From Candidatus Limivivens intestinipullorum (lineage in GTDB: Bacteria; Bacillota; Clostridia; Lachnospirales; Lachnospiraceae), in NCBI GenBank assembly GCA_018711185.1, contig DVIQ01000075.1, positions 1 through 44,198 of the forward strand: a DNA stretch of 44,198 nucleotides, in the 5' to 3' direction. Position 1 is the first letter of the stretch. The number at the start of each line of letters is the position of its first letter. Below are positions 15,063 to 23,736 of the stretch, piece after piece. Under the pieces are notes generated by a model. The model did not search any database, was not told where the DNA came from, and saw nothing but the letters and a program-made list of their open reading frames with translations. Made by a program: the position numbers and the translations under genes.

Positions 15063-16007
15063 ATGGATCGGGTAAGAAAGATGATCGGCGCGCAGGAGGC
15101 ATACCGGCAGGGAATCCTGGGCAGAGGAGTCGTGATCGCCGTGCTGGACACGGGAGCGGCTCCTCATCCGGATTTTTCAGGCCGGCTTTTGGATTTTCGG
15201 GATTTTGTGAAAGGAAAGCATACATTTTATGATGACTGCTCCCACGGGACGCATGTCTGCGGTATCCTCGCGGGAGACGGACGGCTGTCGCAGGGAAGAT
15301 TCGCGGGAATCGCTCCCGGGGCAGAGCTTTTGCCGGTGAAGGTCCTGGACCGGAGGGGAAACGGCGCCAGAGAGGATATGGAGGCAGGAATCCGATGGGT
15401 GATTCAAAACCGCATAAAATATGGAATCCGGATTTTAAATATTTCCGTGGGAACGGCCCGGGAAGACGCGGATCTGGACCGGCATATTTTAAAGGCAGTG
15501 GAAGACGCATGGGACAGCGGCCTGGTGGTGGTGGCGGCGGGAGGAAATATGGGGCCGGCTCCCATGAGTATAACCGTGCCCGGCAGCAGCAGAAAGGTGA
15601 TCACCGTGGGAGCCAGCGATGACTGTCCGAAAACGCGGGAGCTGCGGGGAATACACCCCTGCTATTCCGGTAGGGGGCCAACCCGGGAGTGCGTCTGCAA
15701 ACCGGATATTACGGCGCCCGGCTCCAACATAACGGCCTGCGGCAGCCGGTTTGGCCGGGGAATTTCCGCGTATCAGACAAAGAGCGGCACATCCATGGCA
15801 ACCCCGGTGGTATCCGGCGCCATCGCTCTTTTGCTGGAAAAATATCCGGATATGACAAATGTAGAAGTGAAAATGCGTCTGAAAGAAACGGCGGTGGATC
15901 TGGGAATGCCAAGAAACCGCCAGGGATGGGGTCAGATTCATGTGGGAAGGCTTTTGCGGCAGCCTTTTCGCCTTGCTGAACCATTGTCCGTAAAAAAAAG
16001 GGATTGA
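15063..16007 (+). CDS. S8 family subtilisin-like serine peptidase (compact, intracellular type)
   Basis: A 314-residue subtilase consisting of little more than the catalytic domain. The triad is D29 (AVLDTG), H61 (SHGTHVCG) and S244 (SGTSMATP), with N162 in the oxyanion hole (AAGGNMGP). There is no signal peptide and no obvious prodomain, which fits an intracellular subtilisin. GGGAGGGGA precedes the ATG by about 8 bases. It is divergent from the Csp-like gene and lies upstream of the citrate synthase promoter, whose -35 box overlaps its stop codon. Substrates are unknown. Confidence 0.9.
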   Translation: MDRVRKMIGAQEAYRQGILGRGVVIAVLDTGAAPHPDFSGRLLDFRDFVKGKHTFYDDCSHGTHVCGILAGDGRLSQGRFAGIAPGAELLPVKVLDRRGNGAREDMEAGIRWVIQNRIKYGIRILNISVGTAREDADLDRHILKAVEDAWDSGLVVVAAGGNMGPAPMSITVPGSSRKVITVGASDDCPKTRELRGIHPCYSGRGPTRECVCKPDITAPGSNITACGSRFGRGISAYQTKSGTSMATPVVSGAIALLLEKYPDMTNVEVKMRLKETAVDLGMPRNRQGWGQIHVGRLLRQPFRLAEPLSVKKRD

Positions 16008-16032
16008 CAGAAATTGTATAATTGTATACAAT
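16004..16032 (+). promoter_or_regulatory. Sigma-A promoter of the citrate synthase-gntR operon
   Basis: Consensus TTGACA (16004-16009), a 17-base spacer and TACAAT (16027-16032). The -10 box lies inside the 26-bp palindrome, so a protein bound there would block RNA polymerase. Confidence 0.8.
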
Positions 16033-16039
16033 TATACAA
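16014..16039. promoter_or_regulatory. Perfect 26-bp palindromic operator, probably for the adjacent GntR regulator
   Basis: Positions 16014-16039 read identically on both strands: a central TTGTATACAA flanked by TTGTATAA and TTATACAA half-sites. A TTGTATACAA-like core is typical of GntR/FadR-type operators. It covers the spacer and -10 of the promoter, and the operon's second gene encodes a GntR/FCD protein, so autorepression is the simplest reading (inference). Confidence 0.8.
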
Positions 16040-16063
16040 AAATGAAAGTCAGGAGTGAGAACC

Positions 16064-17464
16064 ATGGAAAACCGCCGCGTAAAAATGGATGAGCATACGA
16101 ATCTTCTTCAGTTGGAAGAGCACATGTATCCGCTGGTGGATGTAAAGACCCCAAATGTATTCCGTAACCTGTTCCCCTATGATGAAGTGCCGAAAATCGC
16201 TTTCAACGACCGGATTGTTCCGCATCATATGCCGGAAGACATCTGGATAACGGATACCACCTTCCGGGATGGACAGCAGTCCAGGACGCCCTATACCACG
16301 GAGCAGATCGTGACGATCTACGATTATCTGCACAGGCTAGGAGGACCAAATGGGAAAATCCGTCAGTCCGAGTTTTTCCTGTACAGCAAAAAGGACCGGG
16401 ACGCGGTCTACAAATGCCTGGAGCGCGGCTATCAGTTTCCGGAGGTTACGAGCTGGATTCGGGCCAGCAAGAAGGATTTTGAGCTGGTGAAGGATATCGG
16501 TCTAAAGGAAACCGGTATTCTGGTGAGCTGCTCGGATTATCACATTTTTTATAAGCTGAAGATGACAAGAAAGCAGGCAATGGAACACTATTTAAGCGTG
16601 ATACGCGAGTGCCTGGAGACGGGAATCAGTCCAAGGTGCCACTTGGAGGATATTACCAGAGCGGATATTTACGGCTATGTGATTCCATTCTGCCTGGAGC
16701 TTATGAACCTGATGGAGGCTTACAAGATCCCCATTAAAGTGCGCTGCTGCGATACCATGGGATATGGGGTAAACTACGCGGGCGCCGTGATTCCCCGTTC
16801 CGTACAGGGCATTATCTACGGGATCATGACCCATGCGGGGGTACCCTCGGAGCTCATCGAATGGCACGGACACAATGATTTTTACAAGGCGGTCAGCAAT
16901 TCCACCACAGCCTGGCTGTACGGGGCCTGCGGCGTAAACTGTTCCCTGTTCGGAATCGGGGAGCGGACCGGAAACACGCCCCTGGAGGCCATGGTCTTTG
17001 AGTACGCCCAGCTTCGCGGAAAGCTGGACGGCATGGACACCACGGTGATCACGGAGCTGGCGGAATACTATGAAAAAGAAATCGGTTACCAGATCCCGCC
17101 CATGACGCCTTTTGTAGGGAGCAGTTTTAACGTCACAAGAGCGGGAATCCATGCGGACGGCCTCTTGAAAAATGAAGAGATTTATAATATATTTGATACG
17201 GAGAAATTTCTGAATAAACCGGCTTTGGTTGCGGTATCCAATACGTCGGGCCTGGCGGGCATCGCTCACTGGATGAACACCTACTTCCGGATTCCTGAGG
17301 AAAAGAAGATTTCCAAGGACGCGCCCCTTGTACAGAAGGTAAAAGAGTGGGTGGACCGGGAGTATGAGGAAGGACGGGTTACTTCCATCACCGATAAAGA
17401 ACTGGTGGAAGCGGTCGGCAGAGCCTGCGACGAACTTGGCATTCAGGAGCGGCCAAAGCGCTGA
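16064..17464 (+). CDS. HMGL/isopropylmalate-synthase family protein, probable Re-type citrate synthase
   Basis: A DRE-TIM metallolyase of 466 residues. The family signature TDTTFRDGQQSR gives the metal and catalytic pair R68-D69, and HGHND at 268-272 supplies the metal-binding histidines H268 and H270. The family includes isopropylmalate, citramalate and homocitrate synthases and the Re-citrate synthase of Clostridium kluyveri. There are no leucine genes around, but NADP isocitrate dehydrogenase lies two genes downstream, so Re-citrate synthase (oxaloacetate plus acetyl-CoA to citrate) is the best guess. No LeuA-type regulatory domain was recognised at the C-terminus. The ATG at 16064 has AGGAG 8 bases upstream. 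The operator palindrome controls this operon. Confidence 0.85.
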   Translation: MENRRVKMDEHTNLLQLEEHMYPLVDVKTPNVFRNLFPYDEVPKIAFNDRIVPHHMPEDIWITDTTFRDGQQSRTPYTTEQIVTIYDYLHRLGGPNGKIRQSEFFLYSKKDRDAVYKCLERGYQFPEVTSWIRASKKDFELVKDIGLKETGILVSCSDYHIFYKLKMTRKQAMEHYLSVIRECLETGISPRCHLEDITRADIYGYVIPFCLELMNLMEAYKIPIKVRCCDTMGYGVNYAGAVIPRSVQGIIYGIMTHAGVPSELIEWHGHNDFYKAVSNSTTAWLYGACGVNCSLFGIGERTGNTPLEAMVFEYAQLRGKLDGMDTTVITELAEYYEKEIGYQIPPMTPFVGSSFNVTRAGIHADGLLKNEEIYNIFDTEKFLNKPALVAVSNTSGLAGIAHWMNTYFRIPEEKKISKDAPLVQKVKEWVDREYEEGRVTSITDKELVEAVGRACDELGIQERPKR

Positions 17465-17478
17465 CAGGAGGGATCATC

Positions 17479-18150
17479 TTGAGTGAAGAAGCCTATTCGC
17501 TTCAGGGGCGCGTTTATCATACAATCCGTGAACGGATCCTGAACGGCCAGTATTCCGATGGAGAAGAGCTGCGGGAGCTGACCATCGGGAAAGAGCTGGG
17601 CGTAAGCCGCACTCCTGTCCGGGAGGCGCTGCGGCAGCTCGATTTTGAGGGACTGGTAAGGATTGTTCCCAACAAGGGTGCCTATGCAGTGGGCATCACC
17701 CGGGAGGATGTTTTTGATATCTATGAGATGCGTGCCAGATTGGAAGGCTTCTGCGCCAGAATGGCCTGCCGCCGGATTACTGCCCAGCAGCTTGAGGAGA
17801 TGGAAGAGGTGATTCTTCTGTCAAAGTTCCAGGAAAAGAAGCAGAACTTTGAACAGCTTGTGATTTTGGACAGCCGTTTCCACGAGATCCTCTTTGAGGC
17901 AGGGCAGAGCAAGATGCTCAAGCACCTTCTGAAAAACCTGCATCAATATGTGCATAGCGTCCGGAAGCGGTCCCTCTCAAGCGGAGACCGGGCAGAAGTT
18001 TCAACCCTTGAGCACGAGCAGATTATGCTCGCGATCCGGGATAAGGATGAGGACCGGGCAGACCTTCTGGCCACGACCCACATCCGGAATTCTATGAGCC
18101 ATATCCGGGATCTTCAGAGCCGGAGCGAGCAGAACGAAAGCAACCCGTAA
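17479..18150 (+). CDS. GntR family regulator, FadR/FCD subfamily
   Basis: A 223-residue DNA-binding regulator. The winged-helix domain covers about residues 8-72, including the recognition region ELGVSRTPVREALRQL. The all-helical FCD ligand domain follows, with the metal/ligand motif around DSRFHEIL and later histidines in EHEQI and TTHIRNS. FCD regulators usually sense carboxylic acids. The start is TTG, supported by an AGGAGGG site 6 bases upstream. It lies 14 bases after the putative citrate synthase gene, so the two share the promoter at 16004 and its palindrome. A citrate-pathway acid as effector is inferred. Confidence 0.9.
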   Translation: MSEEAYSLQGRVYHTIRERILNGQYSDGEELRELTIGKELGVSRTPVREALRQLDFEGLVRIVPNKGAYAVGITREDVFDIYEMRARLEGFCARMACRRITAQQLEEMEEVILLSKFQEKKQNFEQLVILDSRFHEILFEAGQSKMLKHLLKNLHQYVHSVRKRSLSSGDRAEVSTLEHEQIMLAIRDKDEDRADLLATTHIRNSMSHIRDLQSRSEQNESNP

Positions 18151-18182
18151 CAAAATTCGGAACCTTACCGCAGCTGTGAAGC

Positions 18183-18350
18183 TATTGAACGGTTAGTTAC
18201 TATTCACAGCAGCCGCAAACATCTGCTGTTTGCGGCGTAAGAAGATGATTCAGGTGTGAACGGATTCCATTCGCGAAGCGAATTTTCAATGAATCCGTGA
18301 TGTTGCTGTTCACGGACCGAAGGCTGTGAGTAGTAACGGTTAGTTACTCT
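18183..18350. repeat. Composite repeat (modules A and C) bounded by 13-bp direct repeats, upstream of icd
   Basis: ACGGTTAGTTACT occurs at 18189-18201 and 18336-18348. Between them lie module A (18212-18220 with 18228-18236), the linker GATGATTCAGG, module C (outer arms 18260-18266 and 18290-18296, inner CATTCGC/GCGAAT) and a TTCACGGACC segment. Most of the 227-base gap between gntR and icd is this element. No promoter with both boxes is evident for icd here. Confidence 0.7.
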
Positions 18351-18377
18351 TTACCGAAAAACAGAGGAGGATAATGA

Positions 18378-19586
18378 ATGGAAAAAATAAAAATGACAAC
18401 GCCCCTGGTGGAGATGGACGGAGACGAGATGACCCGTATTCTCTGGCAGATGATCAAGGACGAGCTTCTGCTTCCGTTTATCGATTTGAAAACCGAGTAT
18501 TATGACCTGGGACTTCAGCACCGGAATGAGACAGACGACCAGGTGACGGTGGACAGCGCCAATGCGGCGAAAAAGTACGGCGTGGCAGTAAAATGCGCGA
18601 CCATTACCCCCAACGCGGCCAGAGTGAAGGAATATAACTTAAAGGAAATGTGGAAGAGTCCCAACGGAACCATCCGTGCCATCATGGACGGCACTGTTTT
18701 CCGTGCCCCGATTGTGGTAAAAGGGATTGAACCCTGCGTAAAGAACTGGAAGAAGCCCATCACCCTGGCCAGACATGCCTACGGAGACGTATACAAGGGT
18801 GTGGAGATGAAGGTTCCGGGCGCCGGAAAGGCAGAGCTTGTCTTTACCGCCGAGGACGGAACAGTGACAAAAGAGCTGATTCATGAGTTTCAGGGACCCG
18901 GCATCATCCAGGGTATGCATAATCTGAACGCTTCCATCTACAGCTTTGCCAGAAGCTGCTTCAAATACGCGCTGGACACAAAGCAGGATCTGTGGTTTGG
19001 CACAAAGGACACGATTTCCAAAAAGTACGACCACACCTTTAAGGACATTTTCCAGGAGGTGTACGAGGAGGAGTTCCAGGAGAAGTTTAAGGAGGCAGGG
19101 CTTACCTACTTCTATACGCTGATCGACGACGCGGTGGCCCGTGTCATGAAAGCGGAGGGCGGTTTTATCTGGGCGTGCAAGAACTACGACGGCGATGTGA
19201 TGAGCGATATGGTATCCTCCGCCTTTGGTTCCCTGGCTATGATGACCTCCGTGCTGGTTTCTCCGGATGGAAAATACGAGTACGAAGCGGCCCACGGCAC
19301 CGTACAGCGCCATTACTACAAGCATCTGGCGGGAGAAAAGACCTCCACAAACTCCGTGGCCACGATCTTTGCCTGGACGGGAGCCCTCAGAAAGAGAGGA
19401 GAGCTGGACAGCCTGAAGGATCTTTCCGATTTCGCGGACAAGCTGGAGGCGGCAACTATCCACACCATTGAGAGCGGAAAGATGACAAAGGACCTGGCGC
19501 TGATTACCTCCATCGAAAACCCCACGGTGCTGGACAGCCGGGAATTTATCCTCGCGGTCCGCGAAGAGCTGGAAAAAAGCCTGTAG
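18378..19586 (+). CDS. icd: NADP-dependent isocitrate dehydrogenase (eukaryotic-type, subfamily II)
   Basis: Oxidatively decarboxylates isocitrate to 2-oxoglutarate, giving NADPH; cytoplasmic homodimer. The substrate-binding segment [18 protein letters not shown] and the cofactor region [11 protein letters not shown], with R311 and H312 at the positions that bind the 2'-phosphate of NADP in mammalian enzymes, identify the eukaryotic-like class rather than the E. coli Icd class. Length is 402 residues, typical. AGAGGAGG precedes the ATG by about 9 bases. With the upstream probable citrate synthase it would form the oxidative route to glutamate; aconitase is not in the window. Confidence 0.95.
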   Translation: MEKIKMTTPLVEMDGDEMTRILWQMIKDELLLPFIDLKTEYYDLGLQHRNETDDQVTVDSANAAKKYGVAVKCATITPNAARVKEYNLKEMWKSPNGTIRAIMDGTVFRAPIVVKGIEPCVKNWKKPITLARHAYGDVYKGVEMKVPGAGKAELVFTAEDGTVTKELIHEFQGPGIIQGMHNLNASIYSFARSCFKYALDTKQDLWFGTKDTISKKYDHTFKDIFQEVYEEEFQEKFKEAGLTYFYTLIDDAVARVMKAEGGFIWACKNYDGDVMSDMVSSAFGSLAMMTSVLVSPDGKYEYEAAHGTVQRHYYKHLAGEKTSTNSVATIFAWTGALRKRGELDSLKDLSDFADKLEAATIHTIESGKMTKDLALITSIENPTVLDSREFILAVREELEKSL

Positions 19587-19598
19587 GAGCCCTTCGGT

Positions 19599-20258
19599 AT
19601 GAAACGACAGGTTTCTCTTGAGGAAATTTCCGACGGCCGGCTCTACACGGCCAATGATCTGGTAAAAGCAGACTGCGGCGGCTGTCAGGGCTGCTCGGCC
19701 TGCTGCCGGAATATGGGAACCTCCGCGGTTTTAGACCCCATGGATGTGTTCCGGATGGAACAGGGCCTTGGGATGGATTTTGACGCGCTTTTGACAAAAG
19801 GGCTGGAGCTGAATGTGTCCGACGGACTGATTTTGCCGAATCTTCGGATGACCGGGGAAGCGGAGGCCTGCGCGTTTTTGAATCCGGACGGCCGCTGCGG
19901 TATCCATCCGTACCGGCCGGGCGTCTGCCGGCTTTTCCCTCTGGGCCGCTACTATGAGGAAAGCGGGTTCCGGTATTTCCTGCAGATTCATGAATGCCCG
20001 AAAAACCGGTCGAAGATCAAGGTGCGGAAATGGCTGGACACTCCGGAGCTTTCGAAATACGAGGCGTATATCCAGGACTGGCATTTTTTTCTGGAAAGAG
20101 TGCAGAAAGCGGTGGGAGAGGAAGACGAAGCCCTTCGCCGGAACGCCTGCCTGTATCTTCTGAAAACCTTTTTCCGCGCGCCCTACGATACGTCAAAGGA
20201 TTTTTACGGACAGTTTTATGAACGCCTGGAACAGGCGTCCGGTATTTTCGGAGCATAA
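19599..20258 (+). CDS. YkgJ family cysteine cluster protein
   Basis: A 219-residue protein with the zinc or iron chelating Cys pattern of the YkgJ/UPF0153 family: CGGCQGCSACC near residue 26, then GRCGIHPYRPGVCRLFPLGRY near residue 98, and a later C in HECPKN. The function is unknown. It follows icd by 12 bases with AGGAG before the ATG and is likely co-transcribed. A strong bidirectional hairpin ends the gene. Confidence 0.88.
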   Translation: MKRQVSLEEISDGRLYTANDLVKADCGGCQGCSACCRNMGTSAVLDPMDVFRMEQGLGMDFDALLTKGLELNVSDGLILPNLRMTGEAEACAFLNPDGRCGIHPYRPGVCRLFPLGRYYEESGFRYFLQIHECPKNRSKIKVRKWLDTPELSKYEAYIQDWHFFLERVQKAVGEEDEALRRNACLYLLKTFFRAPYDTSKDFYGQFYERLEQASGIFGA

Positions 20259-20299
20259 AAGAACTGGCGGAGGAAATGCCTATTCCTCCGCCAGTTCTT
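20259..20299. terminator. Bidirectional terminator, one arm inside the ABC-F coding end
   Basis: A perfect 17-bp inverted repeat (20259-20275 with 20283-20299, 7-base loop) between convergent genes. On the plus strand it is preceded by A's and followed by CCCATTTTT; on the minus strand by TTTT. The right arm encodes the last residues (ELAEE) of the ABC-F protein, whose stop codon lies in the loop. Confidence 0.85.
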
Positions 20300-22199
20300 C
20301 CCATTTTTCGTATAATTCTTCCAGTTCTTCCAGAATCTGGGCTTTTTCCGTATTCAGGCGGACACACTCCGCCACCTGGGTAAAGACCTCTTCTTTTTCC
20401 AGCTCCTGATCGATCTCTTTATCTCTGGCTTCCAGGAGGGCGATGCGTTCCTCTGTCCGCTTCAGGTCATTCTGGCGCTTGCGAAGCCTGGCCTGCTCTT
20501 CTTTCTGCTGCTTCCAGTCAAGCTTTGTGGCGGATTCGCTTTCCTGCGCGGAAGAAGGCGCGGCCTCCTGGCCGGAAGCAGCCGCGGCCGCCAGCTCTTC
20601 TTTCTTTTCCAGATAATAGTCGTAGTTCCCCAGGTAATTGACCAGGGTGTTGTCCGTAAGCTCAAGAATCCGGGTAGCCGTCTGGTTGATAAAATACCGG
20701 TCATGGGATACGTACAAAAGGGTGCCGGTATAGCTGTTTAAAGCCTGCTCCAGAATTTCCTTGGAGGTAATGTCCAGGTGGTTGGTGGGCTCGTCCAGGA
20801 TGATGAAATTCGCCTCGGAGAGCATCAGCTTTGCCAGAGACACGCGTCCCCGCTCGCCGCCGCTCAAATCCCCGATCCGCTTAAAGACATCGTCCCCGGT
20901 AAAGAGAAAAGCGGCCAGGACATTGCGAATTTCCGTATTGTTCATGTCCGGGTAGGCGTCGGACAGTTCCTCAAAGAGGGTTTTGTCCATATTCAGGACG
21001 TGCTGCTCCTGGTCGTAGTATCCGATGTGGACCTTGGAACCCAGAATCACCCGGCCCGCGTCCGGAGTAAGAAGGCCGTTCAGGATTTTCAGAATCGTGG
21101 TTTTTCCGGTTCCGTTGTTTCCGATGATGGCCACCCGCTCGCCCCGTTTGATTTGAAAATCCAGGTCCTCAAAAAGGACATTTCCGTCAAAGGCTTTTTT
21201 CAGCCCTTCCACGGTCAGGACATCGTTTCCGCTTAAAGTTCTGGGAGTCAGGGTGATGCGCATGGAGCTGTCCACCTCCTGGGGCTTTTCCAGTACCTCC
21301 ATCTTATCCAGCATCTTTTCCCGGCTCTCGGCCCGGCGGATGGATTTTTCCCGGTTAAAGGATTTCAGTTTGCTGATGACCTCCTGCTGGTGGCGGATCT
21401 CCCGCTGCTGATTCAGATAGGCCTTCAGTTTGGCCTCCCGCACCTGGGCCCTTTTGGCGGCGTAGTCCGAATAATTTCCCAGGTAAGTGGCCACATCTCC
21501 GCTGTCGATCTCGATAATTTTCGTAACCACCCGGTTTAAAAAGTACCGGTCATGGGCCACGATCAGAACCGCGCCCGGATAGTTCAGCAGGTAGGTCTCC
21601 AGCCAGGCGATGGACTGCATGTCCAGGTGGTTGGTGGGCTCGTCCAGAAGGATGATGTCCGGCGCCAAGAGCAGCAGCTTTCCAAGGGCCACCCGGGTCT
21701 TCTGACCGCCGGAGAGGGTGGACACTTTTTTCTCAAACTCCTCCGGAGCGAATCCCAGGCCCTTTAGAACCCCTGTGACCTCGCTCTGGCAGGCGTAACC
21801 GTTTTTCTGTTCAAATTCTGTGCTGAGGCGGTTGTAGGAGTCCAGGACAGCCGTCAGGGCCTCGCCCTCCAGATGTTTCATCTGCTGTTCCATGGAGCGG
21901 ATTTTCTGTTCCATATCCAGAACATCCTGCTTGACGGACAAAACCTCCTCATAAATCGTCCGGTCGGAGGATACGGCGTCGTGCTGGGCCAGGTATCCGA
22001 TGGTTTTTCCCTTGGCCAGAATTACGTTTCCCGAATCCGGCTCAAGCTCATGGATAATGATTTTCAGCAGGGTGGATTTCCCAGCCCCGTTTATGCCAAC
22101 AATGGCGGCTTTTTCATGATCTTCAATATGAAACGACGCGTCTTTTAAAATCACGTCGGTTCCAAAGCTTTTGTGAATATTCTGACATGCCAGAATCAT
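20280..22199 (-). CDS. ABC-F family ATP-binding protein (translation factor type)
   Basis: A soluble protein with two fused ABC domains and no membrane segments. Walker A motifs are at about 35-43 (GINGAGKST) and 360-368 (GNNGTGKTT), with signatures LSGGQ and LSGGE and two DEPTNHLD Walker B motifs. The charged interdomain linker of about residues 240-310 is the P-site tRNA-interaction motif region, and a C-terminal coiled coil follows from about residue 545. ABC-F proteins act on ribosomes, some resolving stalls and some giving antibiotic resistance; this one resembles housekeeping YdiF/Uup types. The ATG at 22199 has AAAGGA 9 bases away; the ATG three codons earlier directly abuts that site. 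Length from 22199 is 639. Confidence 0.93.
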   Translation of the reverse strand: MILACQNIHKSFGTDVILKDASFHIEDHEKAAIVGINGAGKSTLLKIIIHELEPDSGNVILAKGKTIGYLAQHDAVSSDRTIYEEVLSVKQDVLDMEQKIRSMEQQMKHLEGEALTAVLDSYNRLSTEFEQKNGYACQSEVTGVLKGLGFAPEEFEKKVSTLSGGQKTRVALGKLLLLAPDIILLDEPTNHLDMQSIAWLETYLLNYPGAVLIVAHDRYFLNRVVTKIIEIDSGDVATYLGNYSDYAAKRAQVREAKLKAYLNQQREIRHQQEVISKLKSFNREKSIRRAESREKMLDKMEVLEKPQEVDSSMRITLTPRTLSGNDVLTVEGLKKAFDGNVLFEDLDFQIKRGERVAIIGNNGTGKTTILKILNGLLTPDAGRVILGSKVHIGYYDQEQHVLNMDKTLFEELSDAYPDMNNTEIRNVLAAFLFTGDDVFKRIGDLSGGERGRVSLAKLMLSEANFIILDEPTNHLDITSKEILEQALNSYTGTLLYVSHDRYFINQTATRILELTDNTLVNYLGNYDYYLEKKEELAAAAASGQEAAPSSAQESESATKLDWKQQKEEQARLRKRQNDLKRTEERIALLEARDKEIDQELEKEEVFTQVAECVRLNTEKAQILEELEELYEKWEELAEE

Positions 22200-22248
22200 T
22201 TGGTTCATTCCTTTGCAATGGTATTATGCTATCCGTTTGATAATCGTT

Positions 22249-22277
22249 GTAACAGTTCAGCCCTACTGAACCGTTAC
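22249..22277. repeat. Repeat module B copy between ABC-F and aspartokinase
   Basis: GTAACAGTTCAG (22249-22260) against CTGAACCGTTAC (22266-22277), 11 of 12 positions paired, 5-base loop. It is the same core as at 5481. The rest of the 208-base gap shows no riboswitch or gene that I recognise. Confidence 0.6.
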
Positions 22278-22407
22278 GAATTGTTACATCTGCTCTATTC
22301 TATCACAGGATCGCGGTTACATCCAGTTTTTTTCGGGAAAAATCGGAAAAACACTGGACGCGGGGGAAAATATGCGATAAGATTAGGCTCAATGAGGAGG
22401 AAATGCC

Positions 22408-23727
22408 ATGAAGAAAGTAGTAAAATTCGGCGGAAGCTCTCTGGCCAGCGCCGAGCAGTTTAAAAAAGTAGGAAATATTATCCGGTCGGACGAGGGGAGA
22501 CGCTATGTGATTCCATCGGCGCCGGGAAAACGTTTTGATAAAGACACAAAGGTGACGGATATGCTGTACGCCTGCTATGAGAAAGCCGAGAACGGGGAGG
22601 ACTTTTCCGGGGAGCTTTCGGCGATCGAAGCCCGTTACCAGGAGATCATTGACGGGCTGGAACTTTCCATGACGCTGAAACCGGACTTTGAAGTCATTGC
22701 CAGGGACTTCCGGGAGAAAAAGGGAAGGGACTACGCGGCGTCAAGGGGCGAGTATTTAAACGGCCGGATTATGGCGGAGTATCTCGGGTATGAGTTTATC
22801 GACGCGGCCCAGGTGATTTTCTTTGACGAAAACGGCTCCTTCCTGGCGGATCTGACAAATGAGAGGCTGTCTGCCAGGCTGAAGAGTGTGGAGCGGGCTG
22901 TGATTCCGGGATTTTACGGCTCCCGGACGGACGGAACCATCTGCACTTTCTCAAGAGGCGGTTCCGATGTTACAGGCTCCATTGTGGCCAAGGCGATTTA
23001 CGCGGATATGTATGAAAACTGGACGGATGTTTCCGGATTTCTGGTAACGGACCCGCGGATCATTGAAAATCCCGCGGTGATCGAGACCATTACCTACCGG
23101 GAACTTCGGGAGCTCTCCTATATGGGAGCCACGGTTCTTCACGAGGACGCCATCTTTCCGGTGCGTCGGGAGGGCATTCCCATTAATATCCGAAACACCA
23201 ACCGTCCTGAGGACAGGGGAACGCTGATCGTGGAGAGTACCTGCCGGAAGCCCCGCTTTACTATTACCGGAATCGCGGGGAAGAAGGGCTTTGCCGCTCT
23301 GAACATCGAAAAGGACATGATGAACTCCGAAATCGGCTTTGGCAGAAAGGTCCTTCAGGTTTTTGAGGAAAACCAGGTAGCATTCGAGCATATGCCTTCC
23401 GGTATTGATACCATGACGATTTTCGTGCATCAGTCGGAGTTTGAGGAGCATGAGCAGAATATTATGGCGGGAATCCACCGGGCGGTGGAGCCGGATTCTC
23501 TGGAACTCGAAGCGGATCTGGCGCTGGTTGCGGTTGTGGGACGCGGAATGAAGTCCAACAGGGGAATTGCCGGACGGATTTTCTCAGCCCTGGCCCACGC
23601 GAATATCAATATCAAAATGATCGATCAGGGTTCTTCAGAGCTGAACATCATCATCGGCGTGCGAAACGAGGACTTTGAAAACGCCATCAAGGCCATCTAT
23701 GATATTTTTGTTACTGCGCAGCTTTGA
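22408..23727 (+). CDS. lysC: Aspartate kinase
   Basis: Phosphorylates aspartate, the first step toward lysine, threonine, methionine and diaminopimelate. The kinase domain begins KFGGSSLAS at residue 6; the aspartate-binding FSRGGSDVTGS block and the YMGATVLHEDA segment follow. Two ACT regulatory domains occupy roughly residues 300-439, ending with the NINIKMIDQGSSELNIIIGV motif. Length is 439 residues, in the monofunctional class, with no homoserine dehydrogenase fused. GAGGAGG precedes the ATG by 7 bases. It appears monocistronic. No lysine riboswitch or T-box was recognised upstream. Confidence 0.94.
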   Translation: MKKVVKFGGSSLASAEQFKKVGNIIRSDEGRRYVIPSAPGKRFDKDTKVTDMLYACYEKAENGEDFSGELSAIEARYQEIIDGLELSMTLKPDFEVIARDFREKKGRDYAASRGEYLNGRIMAEYLGYEFIDAAQVIFFDENGSFLADLTNERLSARLKSVERAVIPGFYGSRTDGTICTFSRGGSDVTGSIVAKAIYADMYENWTDVSGFLVTDPRIIENPAVIETITYRELRELSYMGATVLHEDAIFPVRREGIPINIRNTNRPEDRGTLIVESTCRKPRFTITGIAGKKGFAALNIEKDMMNSEIGFGRKVLQVFEENQVAFEHMPSGIDTMTIFVHQSEFEEHEQNIMAGIHRAVEPDSLELEADLALVAVVGRGMKSNRGIAGRIFSALAHANINIKMIDQGSSELNIIIGVRNEDFENAIKAIYDIFVTAQL

Positions 23728-23736
23728 CTGTTTTTT

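Noticed and set aside
22209..22407. Lysine riboswitch or T-box upstream of aspartokinase
   Set aside because: Too short and lacks the conserved elements; only a module B repeat and an AT-rich imperfect stem are seen.
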